A stretch of DNA of 64,000 bases, taken from contig NZ_CP010681.1 in the NCBI RefSeq assembly GCF_002407245.1, positions 1,116,001 to 1,180,000 on the forward strand, written 5' to 3'. Numbering within the stretch: position 1 is the stretch's first letter; every line of letters begins with the position of its first letter. The notes under the pieces are model-generated. The model searched no databases. It was not told where the DNA came from and worked only from the letters and a program-made list of their open reading frames with translations. Below, piece after piece: positions 1 through 8,966 of the stretch. Made by a program: the position numbers and the translations under genes. This stretch comes from Phaeobacter piscinae. GTDB taxonomy: Bacteria; Pseudomonadota; Alphaproteobacteria; Rhodobacterales; Rhodobacteraceae.

Positions 1-1287
1 AGCGGAAGGCGGGGGCGATGGGTCCGGTGGGGAGGCGGCAGGTGTTGCCATTGGTGCCGCTGTTGGCGCGGCATGCGTGCTCGCCGCATCGCCGGGTGTG
101 CCACCTGTCATCCCAACCGGTGTTTCCCCGACCACCCCGCCTGGCATCTCGCCCGTAGGCGCTGGCGCGGCAGGGATCGCCGTTTCACTGGTGGGCGCGG
201 CTGGCGGGTGGAGCGACCCGGTCTGAGCCACCGCAGTGTCAATCGGATCGGCGGCGGGAGCCAGTTCATCAGCGGCCGGCATAGAGGGAGCGGGCATGGA
301 GGGAGACCCCGGCGCGGCGCTGAACGCGGGTTCCACGGCGGCAGAGGTCCCGTCCTCAGCGGCAGGCGTTGCCGGGGCTACGGGCGCGGTTTCTGTCTGC
401 GCTGCAACAGGCGTCTCACCCTGCGGCGGCGCCACAGGTGTCGGGTCCGCCGGGGCCAGCGGTGCAGACGCAGCTGGGGCAGATGTGGGGGCAGCGGCCG
501 CGGGGCCCGAGGTGCTGGGGGCATCTGCGTCGGCAGCAGGGACGGCTGCACTCGGGGCCGCAGGAGCCGCAGTAATCGGGGCGCCCGTCGCGGGAGAGGC
601 CGCAGCGGGGTCGGCGCTGACAGATGGTGCGGCGGGGGGCGGATCCGCCAGTCCCGGTTGAGCCAGTCCCGGTTGCGCCTGACCCGGTTGGACTTGCGCC
701 CGTTGCGCCTGTCCGGGTTGGACCTGTCCCGGTTGGGTCTGTATCGGCTGAGCCTGCGCGGGTTGCACGGATTGTGCTGGCGTCTCTGTCACCTGCGCCG
801 CCTCTGCCGGTGCGGCCAGCGGCGGTTCGGTGGCTGTGGGGGCCTCTTGCGGGGCTGCATCTGCTGGACCATCCGCCTCGACAGAGACCTCAGCCTGAAC
901 CTCAGCCTGAACCTCGGCGACGGCGATCTCCTCGGGCGGGCTTACCTCTCCCTCAATCACCGTCTCACTCGTTGAGGGGGCAGGTTCAGTTGCCTCGGCC
1001 TCAGCGGTGGGGATATCTCCGGCACCCATGGCGGCCACATGGGCGGGACCATGTTCGCGCAACAGCGCCTGCACATCCTTGATGGACAGCCCCTTGTCGT
1101 GCAGCAAAATCTTGATGCTGCCCAGCAATTCAACATCGGCAGGCCGATAGTACCGACGCCCGCCTGCGCGTTTGACCGGTTTGATCTGGGTGAATTTGCT
1201 TTCCCAGAAACGCAAGACATGCGCCTGGATCCCCAGCCACTCCGCTACTTCGCTGATGGTGCGGAAGGCGTCTGGTGATTTTGACAT
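1..1287 (-). CDS. MerR-family regulator with long Pro/Ala-rich tail (partial)
   Basis: The frame opens with ATG at 1287 and stays open to the window edge, so the 3' end is missing. The first ~75 residues form a MerR-type winged helix ([36 protein letters not shown]), which binds DNA and in this family reshapes promoters. After about residue 85 the protein becomes low-complexity, rich in Ala, Pro, Thr and Glu. It includes two copies of VQAE near 902-925 on the plus strand and a run of QPGQ/QPGL repeats at about 650-760. Close homologues follow ihfA in Rhodobacteraceae, as here (29 bp gap). No effector-binding domain is visible. The regulatory target is unknown. Confidence 0.8.
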   Translation of the reverse strand, partial: MSKSPDAFRTISEVAEWLGIQAHVLRFWESKFTQIKPVKRAGGRRYYRPADVELLGSIKILLHDKGLSIKDVQALLREHGPAHVAAMGAGDIPTAEAEATEPAPSTSETVIEGEVSPPEEIAVAEVQAEVQAEVSVEADGPADAAPQEAPTATEPPLAAPAEAAQVTETPAQSVQPAQAQPIQTQPGQVQPGQAQRAQVQPGQAQPGLAQPGLADPPPAAPSVSADPAAASPATGAPITAAPAAPSAAVPAADADAPSTSGPAAAAPTSAPAASAPLAPADPTPVAPPQGETPVAAQTETAPVAPATPAAEDGTSAAVEPAFSAAPGSPSMPAPSMPAADELAPAADPIDTAVAQTGSLHPPAAPTSETAIPAAPAPTGEMPGGVVGETPVGMTGGTPGDAASTHAAPTAAPMATPAASPPDPSPPPSA

Positions 1288-1316
1288 CGCGTGGTGTGTC
1301 CCGTGGTTACTGACCG

Positions 1317-1619
1317 TTATTTACGGTTCCCGTCTGCCACCCGGTCCTTCATCAAATGCGATGGTCGAAAGGTCAAAACCCGGCGAGGCTGAATGGGCAC
1401 CTCTTCGCCAGTCTTCGGGTTGCGCCCCACGCGGGCGGATTTATCGCGCACGCTGAAGGTCCCGAAGGAAGAAATTTTGACCTGTTCCCCACGGACCAGG
1501 GCGTCAGACATATGCTGAAGCAGGCTTTCCACCAGCTGCGCGCTTTCGTTGCGCGACAGGCCGACTTCGCGGAAGACCGCTTCACTCAAATCCATTCGTG
1601 TTAGTGTTTTTTCGCCCAT
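1317..1619 (-). CDS. ihfA: Integration host factor subunit alpha
   Basis: IHF-alpha is half of the DNA-bending heterodimer that acts in recombination, replication and transcription. The 100-residue product begins [16 protein letters not shown] and holds the HU/IHF signature around residues 45-65 ([19 protein letters not shown]) and the beta-arm ending [14 protein letters not shown]. An upstream in-frame start would add nine residues, but the GGGGA ribosome site just before 1619 and family length favour this start. It lies between fabH and the merR-like gene, all in one direction, a conserved alphaproteobacterial arrangement. Confidence 0.97.
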   Translation of the reverse strand: MGEKTLTRMDLSEAVFREVGLSRNESAQLVESLLQHMSDALVRGEQVKISSFGTFSVRDKSARVGRNPKTGEEVPIQPRRVLTFRPSHLMKDRVADGNRK

Positions 1620-1738
1620 GACTATCCCCGCTGTTTGTCGAAGCATAGGGCGGGGGGAATTTCCCTGTCAATATCAATGAATTGCATCGGGGAGTTGGAC
1701 TGGTAAAATCGCACGCCTTCTGAGCGTTGCCTTGCCGC

Positions 1739-2710
1739 TTACCAGCGCAGCACCACCGATCCCCAGGCCAAACCGCCGCCAATCGCCTCGGTGACCACCA
1801 GATCGCCCTGTTTGATCTGACCCCGTGCCTTGCCCACGGAAAGCGCCAGCGGGATCGACGCGGCGGAGGTATTGCCGTGGTCCTGTACGGTCACGACAAC
1901 CTTCTCCATCGGCAGGCCCATCTTCTTGGCGGTGCCCTGAATGATGCGGATGTTGGCCTGATGCGGCACGATCCAATCCACGTCATCCGCGCCAAGGCCG
2001 GCACGCTCCAGCGCGGTATGGGCGGTGGAGGCCAGTTTCTCAACTGCGTGGCGGAACACCTGATTGCCCTGCATGCGCAGATGACCGGTGTTCTGGGTCG
2101 ATACACCGCCATCCACATAAAGCAGATCTTTGTAGCGCCCGTCGGAATTGAGATCGGTTGCCAGAATGCCGCGATCATCGCTGCTGCCGGCGCCGTCCTG
2201 CGCCTCCAGCACCAGCGCGCCGGCGCCATCACCAAACAGAACGCAGGTGGAGCGGTCGGTCCAGTCCATGATCCTGCTAAAGGTCTCCGCCCCGATCACC
2301 AGCACCTTTTCGGCCTGACCGGAGGCAACCAGCGCATTGGCGTTGCTCAGCGCGTAAACGAACCCGGCACAGACCGCCTGCACGTCAAAGGCAAAGCCGC
2401 GCGTCATACCCAGCTGCGCCTGCACCATGGTGGCAGCAGAGGGGAAGGTCAGATCGGCGGTAGAGGTGGCCACGACGATGGCGTCGATATCTTCGGCCGT
2501 CAGCCCCGCATCGGTGAGCGCATTTTGCGCGGCCTTGGTGGCCATCATCGAGGTGGTTTCCCCCTCGGCAGCGAAATGGCGGCGCTCAATCCCGGAGCGG
2601 CTGCGAATCCATTCGTCGGTGGTGTCTAGCGTGGCTTCGAATTCCGCGTTTTCGACCACGCGTTCAGGGAGATAATGCCCGGTCCCGACAATTACTGCGC
2701 GTCGCGTCAT
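1739..2710 (-). CDS. fabH: 3-oxoacyl-[ACP] synthase III
   Basis: FabH condenses acetyl-CoA with malonyl-ACP to start type II fatty acid synthesis in the cytosol. The 323-residue length is typical. The thiolase-fold catalytic triad is visible: Cys114 in VQAVCAGF, His in IVPHQANIRI and Asn in DHGNTSAASI. The C-terminal EAIGGGLAWGSVVLRW is characteristic. It lies 15 bp downstream of plsX, so the two are probably co-transcribed and link phospholipid and fatty-acid initiation. Confidence 0.98.
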   Translation of the reverse strand: MTRRAVIVGTGHYLPERVVENAEFEATLDTTDEWIRSRSGIERRHFAAEGETTSMMATKAAQNALTDAGLTAEDIDAIVVATSTADLTFPSAATMVQAQLGMTRGFAFDVQAVCAGFVYALSNANALVASGQAEKVLVIGAETFSRIMDWTDRSTCVLFGDGAGALVLEAQDGAGSSDDRGILATDLNSDGRYKDLLYVDGGVSTQNTGHLRMQGNQVFRHAVEKLASTAHTALERAGLGADDVDWIVPHQANIRIIQGTAKKMGLPMEKVVVTVQDHGNTSAASIPLALSVGKARGQIKQGDLVVTEAIGGGLAWGSVVLRW

Positions 2711-2725
2711 TCTATGGCCTGCCTT

Positions 2726-3850
2726 TTAGTCTTTTTTGGTGGGCGCCTGGTCGGTTGGGGTCTCGTCCATTTGCGCTGGTTTATCTTGGGTAAGCGCCAC
2801 AGAGGATGCAACCCGTGCCGCCAGTTTTTCTGCAAACCCCTGCTGGGCGAGACGGAACGCCAGCTTGACCGCCGCCGAGACACCGGTGGCATCGGCGCCG
2901 CCGTGGGATTTCACCACGGTGCCATTGAGGCCAAGGAACACGCCGCCATTGACCCGACGCGGATCCAGCCGTTTGGAGAGCCGCTTCAGCGAGGTCATCG
3001 CCAGCAGCGCGGCAATCTTCGACAGGAAGGAATATTCAAACGCCTCGCGCAGCGCGACACGCATCAGGCTGGCGGTGCCTTCGCCGGTCTTGATCGCCAC
3101 ATTGCCGGTAAACCCGTCGGTGACAATCACATCGGCCACATCACCGGGGATATCGCTGCCCTCGACGAAGCCAACGAAATCAAAACTGCCGTTGTCCGAA
3201 TGATCGGAGATCAGCCCGTAGGCCTCTTTCAGATCGGCGTGGCCTTTGTGTTCTTCGGTGCCGACATTCAACAGACCCACGCGGGGGCGGGGGATATCCA
3301 TCGAATTGCGCACATAAGAGGTGCCCATCAGGGCGTATTGCAGCAGATCCTGCGCATCGGCACGCACATCGGCGCCGACATCCAGCATCACGTTGAAGCC
3401 TTGCGGATTGCGTGACGGCCAGAGAATCGCAATCGCCGGACGGTTCACGCCGGGCAGTTTGCGCAGGCGCAGCATCGACAGCGCCATCAGCGCGCCGGTG
3501 TTGCCGCAGGAGACGGCACCGGCGGCTTCGCCCTGTTTGACTGAGTCGAGCGCCGACCACATCGACGTGCCCTTGCCGTTGCGCATCACCTGAGAGGGTT
3601 TGTCCTCCATGGTGACCACGTCGCGGGCATCGCGGAATTCCACGCGTCCATTGAGGATGCGTTTCTTGGCGACGAGTGGTTTCAGCTGATCTTCGGGACC
3701 ATGCAGGATGAACCCCAGATCGGGGTTCTTGTCGGCGGACATAGCAATGCCGGCCACCACAACTGCGGGGCCGGCATCTCCGCCCATGGCGTCAACCGAA
3801 ATGACTATGCGGCCGGCATTCTTCTGCATCTGATCGGGTTTACCCGCCAT
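2726..3850 (-). CDS. plsX: Phosphate acyltransferase PlsX
   Basis: PlsX converts acyl-ACP to acyl-phosphate, the donor for PlsY in phospholipid synthesis, and is a peripheral membrane enzyme. The 374-residue protein carries the hallmark IVISVDAMGGDAGP near the N terminus, SCGNTGALMALSML and ILWPSRNPQGFNVMLDVGAD. A second Met at residue 8 is a possible start. The last ~25 residues are polar and variable. It sits between rpmF (39 bp upstream) and fabH (15 bp downstream), the classic operon order. Confidence 0.97.
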   Translation of the reverse strand: MAGKPDQMQKNAGRIVISVDAMGGDAGPAVVVAGIAMSADKNPDLGFILHGPEDQLKPLVAKKRILNGRVEFRDARDVVTMEDKPSQVMRNGKGTSMWSALDSVKQGEAAGAVSCGNTGALMALSMLRLRKLPGVNRPAIAILWPSRNPQGFNVMLDVGADVRADAQDLLQYALMGTSYVRNSMDIPRPRVGLLNVGTEEHKGHADLKEAYGLISDHSDNGSFDFVGFVEGSDIPGDVADVIVTDGFTGNVAIKTGEGTASLMRVALREAFEYSFLSKIAALLAMTSLKRLSKRLDPRRVNGGVFLGLNGTVVKSHGGADATGVSAAVKLAFRLAQQGFAEKLAARVASSVALTQDKPAQMDETPTDQAPTKKD

Positions 3851-3889
3851 GAAAAGGCCTGCCTGACATAAGTCTGGGTCAGACGCGGC

Positions 3890-4096
3890 TTAGGCCGCGT
3901 CTTCGTCCATGTCGATCTCGTCAGCGGCTGCGACGATTTCTTTCTCGTCGTAGTGGCCGCAGGAGGGGCAAACGTGGTGCGGGCGCTTCAGCTCGCCGCA
4001 GTTGCCGCATTCGTTCGGGTTTGCAGCAACCAGTGCATCGTGCGCGCGGCGGTTGTTGCGACGCGACTTGGATACTTTGTTCTGTTGGACAGCCAT
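3890..4096 (-). CDS. rpmF: 50S ribosomal protein L32
   Basis: L32 is a small large-subunit ribosomal protein. The 68-residue product starts [19 protein letters not shown] and has a zinc ribbon with paired CxxC motifs (Cys30/Cys33 and Cys43/Cys46), so this is the zinc-binding form. The tail is acidic (EIDMDEDAA). It precedes plsX on the same strand, as in most proteobacteria, and follows DUF177 by 219 bp, in which I see no gene. Confidence 0.98.
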   Translation of the reverse strand: MAVQQNKVSKSRRNNRRAHDALVAANPNECGNCGELKRPHHVCPSCGHYDEKEIVAAADEIDMDEDAA

Positions 4097-4315
4097 GTCT
4101 CAACCTTTGTCACTTGGGGCCTTGGGGCTGTCCCCGCGGCGCGTTTCACATTCAATGTTTCGATCGGTCTGCCGTGCGTTTAGGCCGCAGCCTTGCCGAT
4201 GTCCAACCAAAATTCCGATGAGCGCGCGAAAATACTGCGAATTGACGCTGGCGCAAGTGGTTTTTTGGCCGGTCAGCGCAGGAACACCAATCGGAATCGT
4301 CTGGCTGCTCTCTTT

Positions 4316-4861
4316 TCAGTCTTCGCCGCCGCCGTCAAGCTGATCGCGCAGAGCCGCCAGCCCGGCAAAGGGCTTGGTGTCCTCATCGCGCATCGGGGCC
4401 ACACCGGGTTCGGCATGCACCGATTCTCCCAGTTCGGCGCCGTCTTTGCGGGGGTATTGCGGCAGTGCCAGCGCCAGCGCCTCCACCATCACCTCCTGCG
4501 GGGAGATATGGCTGCCAAGCGGTTCGCTGGTGTCATCTTCCGGCATCTCCACCTCTTCCTCGCTGTCGGGATGCACCATCCCCGCGATGAAGCTGCGGCG
4601 CACCTTCTGGTCGATGCGGCTGGTCACCGGATCCAGCGTCACCACGCAGGGCTGCACCACGGTCGCCCCCAGATCCGCCACCAGTTCCCAGTCGCGTTTG
4701 CCCAGGGCGCGGATCTCTCCGGCAAAGCGCAGCTTGCGCAGATCATCAACGCCAAGCTCCTGGGCGAGCGCCTTCATCGTGGCGGTATCAGGGCGCAGTT
4801 CAAAGGTGGTTGCGCGGTTTTGCGGGAGGTCAGCGACCCGAAAAGCGGTGCTCTCAGACAT
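4316..4861 (-). CDS. DUF177/YceD family protein
   Basis: This 181-residue protein matches the YceD/DUF177 family, encoded immediately upstream of rpmF in most bacteria and implicated in rRNA metabolism (family knowledge). Visible features are the CVVTLDPVTSRID segment in the middle, an acidic stretch (DSEEEVEMPEDD) and the conserved PLGSHISPQEVMVEALALALPQYPRK near the C terminus. It is divergent from the BamE-like gene with an 87 bp gap. The detailed molecular role is unsettled. Confidence 0.9.
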   Translation of the reverse strand: MSESTAFRVADLPQNRATTFELRPDTATMKALAQELGVDDLRKLRFAGEIRALGKRDWELVADLGATVVQPCVVTLDPVTSRIDQKVRRSFIAGMVHPDSEEEVEMPEDDTSEPLGSHISPQEVMVEALALALPQYPRKDGAELGESVHAEPGVAPMRDEDTKPFAGLAALRDQLDGGGED

Positions 4862-4948
4862 TTGGGGGACTTTCGTTTCTTGAACCGGAGGCTCGGTTTA
4901 GGTAATCCGGTTCAAAGGCGTATTCAAGCCGGGGGGCAAGAGAGTAGC

Positions 4949-5416
4949 ATGACATCCAAACGCATGAGGTCGCTGAAAGCGGCGACAAGGGTCACGGTTC
5001 TCTTGGTTGCGGGGCTCGCGGTCAGTGGCTGCGCGATGTATCGCAAACATGGATATGTCCCCAGCGAGGAGCTGCTCTCCGAGGTGGTCGTGGGCGTTGA
5101 TACCAAGGACAGCGTGGCCGAAACCGTCGGTGTGCCTGCAGCAGAGGGCGTGCTGACCGATGGCGGGTATTACTACGTCTCCACCCTGATGCGCCGCCGC
5201 GGCCCGTCAGCGACAAAGCCGGTCTCGCGCGAATTGGTGGCGATCAACTTCAACGATCAGGGCGTGGTCACCGGGATCGAACGCTACGGTCTGGAACAGG
5301 GCCGGGTGATTCCCCTGCAACGCCGCGTGACCAGCTCCAACGTGCAGGACAAGACATTCCTGCGCCAGCTTCTGGGCAGCCTCGGCAACTTTGGCCCCGG
5401 TGGTCTGATCGAATGA
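4949..5416 (+). CDS. BamE/SmpA/OmlA-family outer membrane lipoprotein
   Basis: The product is a small lipoprotein of the BamE family, an accessory subunit of the beta-barrel assembly machine. The 155-residue reading from ATG 4949 gives a lipoprotein signal (hydrophobic LLVAGLAVSGC, lipobox Cys28). It is followed by HGYVPSEELLSEVVVGVDTKDSVAETVGVP, the family's N-terminal region, and ISFN/ERYGLEQGR-like strands. The frame extends upstream, but only this start places the signal peptide at the N terminus. It is divergent from the DUF177 gene. Confidence 0.9.
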   Translation: MTSKRMRSLKAATRVTVLLVAGLAVSGCAMYRKHGYVPSEELLSEVVVGVDTKDSVAETVGVPAAEGVLTDGGYYYVSTLMRRRGPSATKPVSRELVAINFNDQGVVTGIERYGLEQGRVIPLQRRVTSSNVQDKTFLRQLLGSLGNFGPGGLIE

Positions 5417-5455
5417 TAGGGCGGGTCTGATCGGCCTGCATATCGAGATCTTTGA

Positions 5456-5482
5456 AAAGCCATCCTGATCCGGGGTGGCTTT
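5456..5482 (+). terminator. Weak terminator hairpin after the BamE-like gene
   Basis: AAAGCCATCC pairs with GGGTGGCTTT (one G-U pair) around a short loop, 40 bp past the stop codon. The downstream T content is modest, so efficiency is uncertain. Confidence 0.45.
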
Positions 5483-5548
5483 CGTCATTTGGCTGAAATG
5501 TGATCCATGGTAGGCAGGCCTGAGTTGTTTGCTGTGCGGTAGCCTGCG

Positions 5549-6391
5549 GTGTCTGTGGTTGGTGGAAGATCTGTGTTGCGTGATGTGATCAAACCGGTCG
5601 GGATGACAGGTGATGCAGAGCCTGAGACGGTTTTGCAGGGCGGCCGCTACCGTGTCCGCGTCATTGATGGGGCGGAGGGCGCGTTGGTCCATGCGGATCT
5701 GCAACAGGCACAGCGCCTGCGTGGTCTGTGTTTTGGACGACCCGGACTGGATGCAGAGGCGCTGGATGCGCGCTGTCGGCATCTGTTGGTGGAAGATCAG
5801 GCCAGTGGCCGCTTGGTCTGTTGCTGCCGATTGCTGCTCTTGCCGGATGGCGCGCATCTTGGGGTCAGCTACTCAGCACAGCGCTATGATCTGACCCGAT
5901 TGCAATCTCGTACTGGCCCGCTGCTGGAGCTGGGTCGGTTCTGCATCCATCCTGATTGGCAGGACGCGGACATTCTGCGGCTGGCCTGGGGCGCGCTGAC
6001 GGCGTTTGTGGACCAGCAGGGCGTGGAGCTGCTGTTTGGCTGTTCGTCGTTCCGGGGCACGGATCCGGCGGCTTACTCTCAGGCACTGGCCCTGCTGAGG
6101 CTGCGCCATCAGGCCCCGCCGGGGCAGGGCGTCGGGGTGCGTTCGGCGGAGGTGCTGGAGCTGGCCGCATTGGACCTGCCCCGCGTGGACGTCAAACAGG
6201 CCCTGCAGCAGATGCCACCCCTGCTACGCACCTATCTGATGATGGGCGGCTGGGTCAGCGACCATGTGGTGATTGACCGTGATCTCAACACGTTGCATCT
6301 GTTTACGGGTGTTGAAATCGCCGCCATTCCCGCCGCGCGCAAACGTCTGCTGCGCGCTGTTGCCGGGGGCTTCGCCAGTCACGGGGCCTGA
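5549..6391 (+). CDS. OlsB-like GNAT N-acyltransferase
   Basis: The protein resembles OlsB-type GNAT acyltransferases (often misnamed hemolysin), which transfer an acyl chain from ACP to ornithine, giving lyso-ornithine lipid. Supporting motifs are QAQRLRGLCFGRP near residue 55, YDLTRLQSRTGPLLELGRFCIHPDWQDADILRLAW around 115-150 and LLFGCSSFRGTDP. The start is uncertain: GTG 5549 opens the frame, GTG 5573 has a better GGAAGA ribosome site, and ATG 5603 is also possible. The acyl acceptor is inferred from family only. The next gene, an ABC-F ATPase, follows by 41 bp. Confidence 0.8.
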   Translation: MSVVGGRSVLRDVIKPVGMTGDAEPETVLQGGRYRVRVIDGAEGALVHADLQQAQRLRGLCFGRPGLDAEALDARCRHLLVEDQASGRLVCCCRLLLLPDGAHLGVSYSAQRYDLTRLQSRTGPLLELGRFCIHPDWQDADILRLAWGALTAFVDQQGVELLFGCSSFRGTDPAAYSQALALLRLRHQAPPGQGVGVRSAEVLELAALDLPRVDVKQALQQMPPLLRTYLMMGGWVSDHVVIDRDLNTLHLFTGVEIAAIPAARKRLLRAVAGGFASHGA

Positions 6392-6432
6392 CAGCCGTTG
6401 ACCTGCCCCGCGCCCCGGTTTAGCTGGCTCCT

Positions 6433-8244
6433 ATGGCACGTATTCCTCTCTTACAGATGTCCGGTATCTCCCTCACCTTTGGGGGCGATCCGGTGTTCGC
6501 GGATCTTGATCTGGTGGTGCAACCCGGTGACCGGGTGGCGCTGGTTGGGCGCAATGGCTCCGGCAAATCCACCCTGATGAAGGTGATGGCCGGTCTGGTC
6601 GAAGCTGACGCGGGGTCGCTGGTGGTGCCGCCCGGAAAATCTGTCGGCTATATGGAACAGGACCCGCAGATGACCGGCTTTGCCACGCTGGGCGATTTCG
6701 CGGCCTCCGAGTTGGACCCCGGCGAGATGTACAAGGTGGAGCGCGCAGGCGAGGGGCTGAAGTTCGATCCCGCGCGCCCGGTGGCGACGGCCTCTGGCGG
6801 TGAAAAGCGTCGCGCGGCGCTGGCCAAGCTGATGGCCGAGGCGCCGGATCTGATGTTGCTGGATGAGCCGACCAACCATCTGGATATTGAGGCAATCACC
6901 TGGCTTGAGAATGAGCTGAAGGCGACCCGCGCGGGGTTTGTGTTGATCTCGCACGACCGGGCGTTCCTGCGGGCGCTGACCCGCGCGACGCTATGGGTGG
7001 ACCGGGGGCAGGTGCGCCGTCAGGAAAAGGGGTTTGAGGCCTTTGAGGCCTGGCGCGACAAGATCTGGGAAGAAGAAGACCAGCAGCGCCATAAGCTGAA
7101 CCGGCTGATCAAATCCGAAAGCCGCTGGGCGGTGGAGGGCATCTCGGCCCGGCGCAAGCGCAATATGGGCCGGGTGCGCGCGCTTCAGGATCTGAAGGCG
7201 GAGCGGTCGAGCCAGATCAAACGACAGGGCGCTGCGGAGCTGGCGCTGGACGCAGGCCCGAAATCGGGCCGCAAGGTGATTGAGGCCGCAGGGCTGACGA
7301 AATCCTATGGCGACAAGGCGATTGTGCGGGACTTCTCCCTGAAGGTGCAGCGCGGGGATCGGGTTGCCTTTGTCGGGCCGAATGGTGCGGGCAAGACGAC
7401 CCTGTTGAAGATGCTGCTGGGGCTGGAACAGCCTGACGCGGGGACGGTGCAGCTGGGCACCAATCTGGAGCTGGCGCTGTTTGATCAGACCCGTGATCAG
7501 CTGGACGGCGATGCCAGCCTTTGGGAAAACCTGACCTCTGACCCTCTGCTCGGGATTTCCGGCAAGGCGGATCAGGTGATGGTGCGGGGGCAGCCGAAAC
7601 ATGTGGTGGGCTATCTGAAGGAATTCCTGTTCGATGAGGCGCAGGCCCGCGCGCCGGTGCGGTCCCTGTCCGGGGGCGAAAAGGCGCGGTTGCTGCTGGC
7701 CCGGTTGATGGCCCGGCAGAGCAACCTGCTGGTCTTGGATGAACCGACCAACGATCTGGATGTCGAAACACTGGATCTGTTGCAGGAGCTGCTGGACAGC
7801 TACGACGGCACGGTTTTGCTGGTCAGCCACGACCGGGATTTTCTGGACCGTGTGGCCACCACCACCATCGCCATGGAAGGCGGCGGCGGGGCCACGGCCT
7901 ATGCCGGCGGGTGGAGCGATTATCTGGCCCAGCGTGGCCCGGTGGCCGGGGTGGCGGAGAAATCCGAAAAACCCAAGGTGGCGAAATCAAAACCCAAGCA
8001 GGAGGCGCAGCCGAAGGACGGTCTGAGCTTCAAGGAAAAACACCGGCTGGAGGCCTTGCCCGGAGAGATCGAGCGGCTGGAGGCGGAGATCGCCAAATTG
8101 CAACAGCTGATGGCCGATCCTGAGCTGTTCACCCGCGAGCCGGTGAAGTTTCAAAAAGCCACCGATGCGCTGGTGGAGCGGCAGGAAAAACTCTCCGCCG
8201 CTGAGGAAGAATGGCTGGAGCTGGAAGAGAAATCTGCGGGCTGA
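6433..8244 (+). CDS. ABC-F family ATPase (Uup-like)
   Basis: This is a soluble tandem-ABC protein of the ABC-F family, whose members act on ribosomes rather than as transporters. The 603-residue product has two ATPase domains: first Walker A GRNGSGKST (39-47) with signature ASGGEKRR and Walker B LMLLDEPTNHLD; second Walker A GPNGAGKTT (~315) with LSGGEKARLL and LLVLDEPTNDLD. There are no membrane segments. The last ~70 residues form a charged coiled coil (HRLEALPGEIERLEAEIAKL), as in Uup. It ends before a large palindrome at 8273. Confidence 0.93.
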   Translation: MARIPLLQMSGISLTFGGDPVFADLDLVVQPGDRVALVGRNGSGKSTLMKVMAGLVEADAGSLVVPPGKSVGYMEQDPQMTGFATLGDFAASELDPGEMYKVERAGEGLKFDPARPVATASGGEKRRAALAKLMAEAPDLMLLDEPTNHLDIEAITWLENELKATRAGFVLISHDRAFLRALTRATLWVDRGQVRRQEKGFEAFEAWRDKIWEEEDQQRHKLNRLIKSESRWAVEGISARRKRNMGRVRALQDLKAERSSQIKRQGAAELALDAGPKSGRKVIEAAGLTKSYGDKAIVRDFSLKVQRGDRVAFVGPNGAGKTTLLKMLLGLEQPDAGTVQLGTNLELALFDQTRDQLDGDASLWENLTSDPLLGISGKADQVMVRGQPKHVVGYLKEFLFDEAQARAPVRSLSGGEKARLLLARLMARQSNLLVLDEPTNDLDVETLDLLQELLDSYDGTVLLVSHDRDFLDRVATTTIAMEGGGGATAYAGGWSDYLAQRGPVAGVAEKSEKPKVAKSKPKQEAQPKDGLSFKEKHRLEALPGEIERLEAEIAKLQQLMADPELFTREPVKFQKATDALVERQEKLSAAEEEWLELEEKSAG

Positions 8245-8272
8245 GGCCGGTCTGGTTTTTTGGTAAGTCATA

Positions 8273-8308
8273 TTGACCCAATGTTTCGCGTGCGAAACAT
8301 TGGGTCAA
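8273..8308. repeat. 36-bp perfect palindrome in a convergent gap
   Basis: Arms TTGACCCAATGTTTCGC (8273-8289) and its exact reverse complement (8292-8308) flank a 2-base spacer. The element lies 28 bp past the ABC-F stop and 103 bp before the stop of the convergent acetyltransferase gene. It could be a bidirectional terminator or a protein-binding or dispersed palindromic element. No long T tract adjoins it. Confidence 0.9.
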
Positions 8309-8411
8309 AGACGCTGCCGTAGTCTTTTGTAAAATATAAATTTTTCCTGATTGAAGTCTAAGGCGGCGCGCGCCTGCTGCGCAACAGCTCCGCGTTTTGA
8401 CCGTGCGGATG

Positions 8412-8966
8412 TCAGCCGGGCAGCGCCCGCGCCGGATTGCCGACAACCCTCACCCCGGCTTCCACATCCCGTGTCACCACGGCACCAGCGCCGACGATGG
8501 CGCCATCGTTTACAGTGACGCCGGGCAGGACGATCGCACCGCCGCCGATCCAGACATCGGACCCCAGCGTGACCGGGCGCGCGACCTCTAACCCCTTGGC
8601 GCGCAACGCAGGATCGCGGTGATGATCGGCGCAGTAGATCTGCACATTTGGCCCCAGCATGCTACGGTCCCCGATACGCACAGGGGCGCTATCCAGAATG
8701 GTGCAGCCCGCATTCATATAGACCTGATCGCCAAGCGTAATATTGATCCCATAGGCGCAGTGAAACGGGGTCTCGATCAGGCAGTTTTGTCCATGTTCAG
8801 CGAAAAGCGCAGCCAGCGATGGGCTGAGGGGTTCGCCGGCGTCCGGGGCGCGGTGATTGTGCTGATGCACCGCCAGACGGGCCTGATGACGCAACACCGA
8901 GAGTTCGCTGTCTATGCAACAGTACCAGTCGCCCGCCTGCATCTTTTGCCGCTCAGATCGGCTCAT
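8412..8966 (-). CDS. Maltose/galactoside O-acetyltransferase-like (LbH family)
   Basis: The 184-residue protein belongs to the left-handed beta-helix acetyltransferases of the Maa/LacA/NodL type, which move acetyl from acetyl-CoA to a sugar hydroxyl. Evidence is the N-terminal MSRSERQKMQAGDWYCCIDSEL maltose-acetyltransferase motif and hexapeptide repeats from about residue 70 (INITLGDQVYMNAGCTILD, VWIGGGAIVLPGVTVNDGAIVGAGAVV). It also has the catalytic His in YCADHHRDP. Its ATG overlaps the TGA of the upstream GFA gene (ATGA), so translation is probably coupled. The sugar substrate is not evident. Confidence 0.93.
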   Translation of the reverse strand: MSRSERQKMQAGDWYCCIDSELSVLRHQARLAVHQHNHRAPDAGEPLSPSLAALFAEHGQNCLIETPFHCAYGINITLGDQVYMNAGCTILDSAPVRIGDRSMLGPNVQIYCADHHRDPALRAKGLEVARPVTLGSDVWIGGGAIVLPGVTVNDGAIVGAGAVVTRDVEAGVRVVGNPARALPG

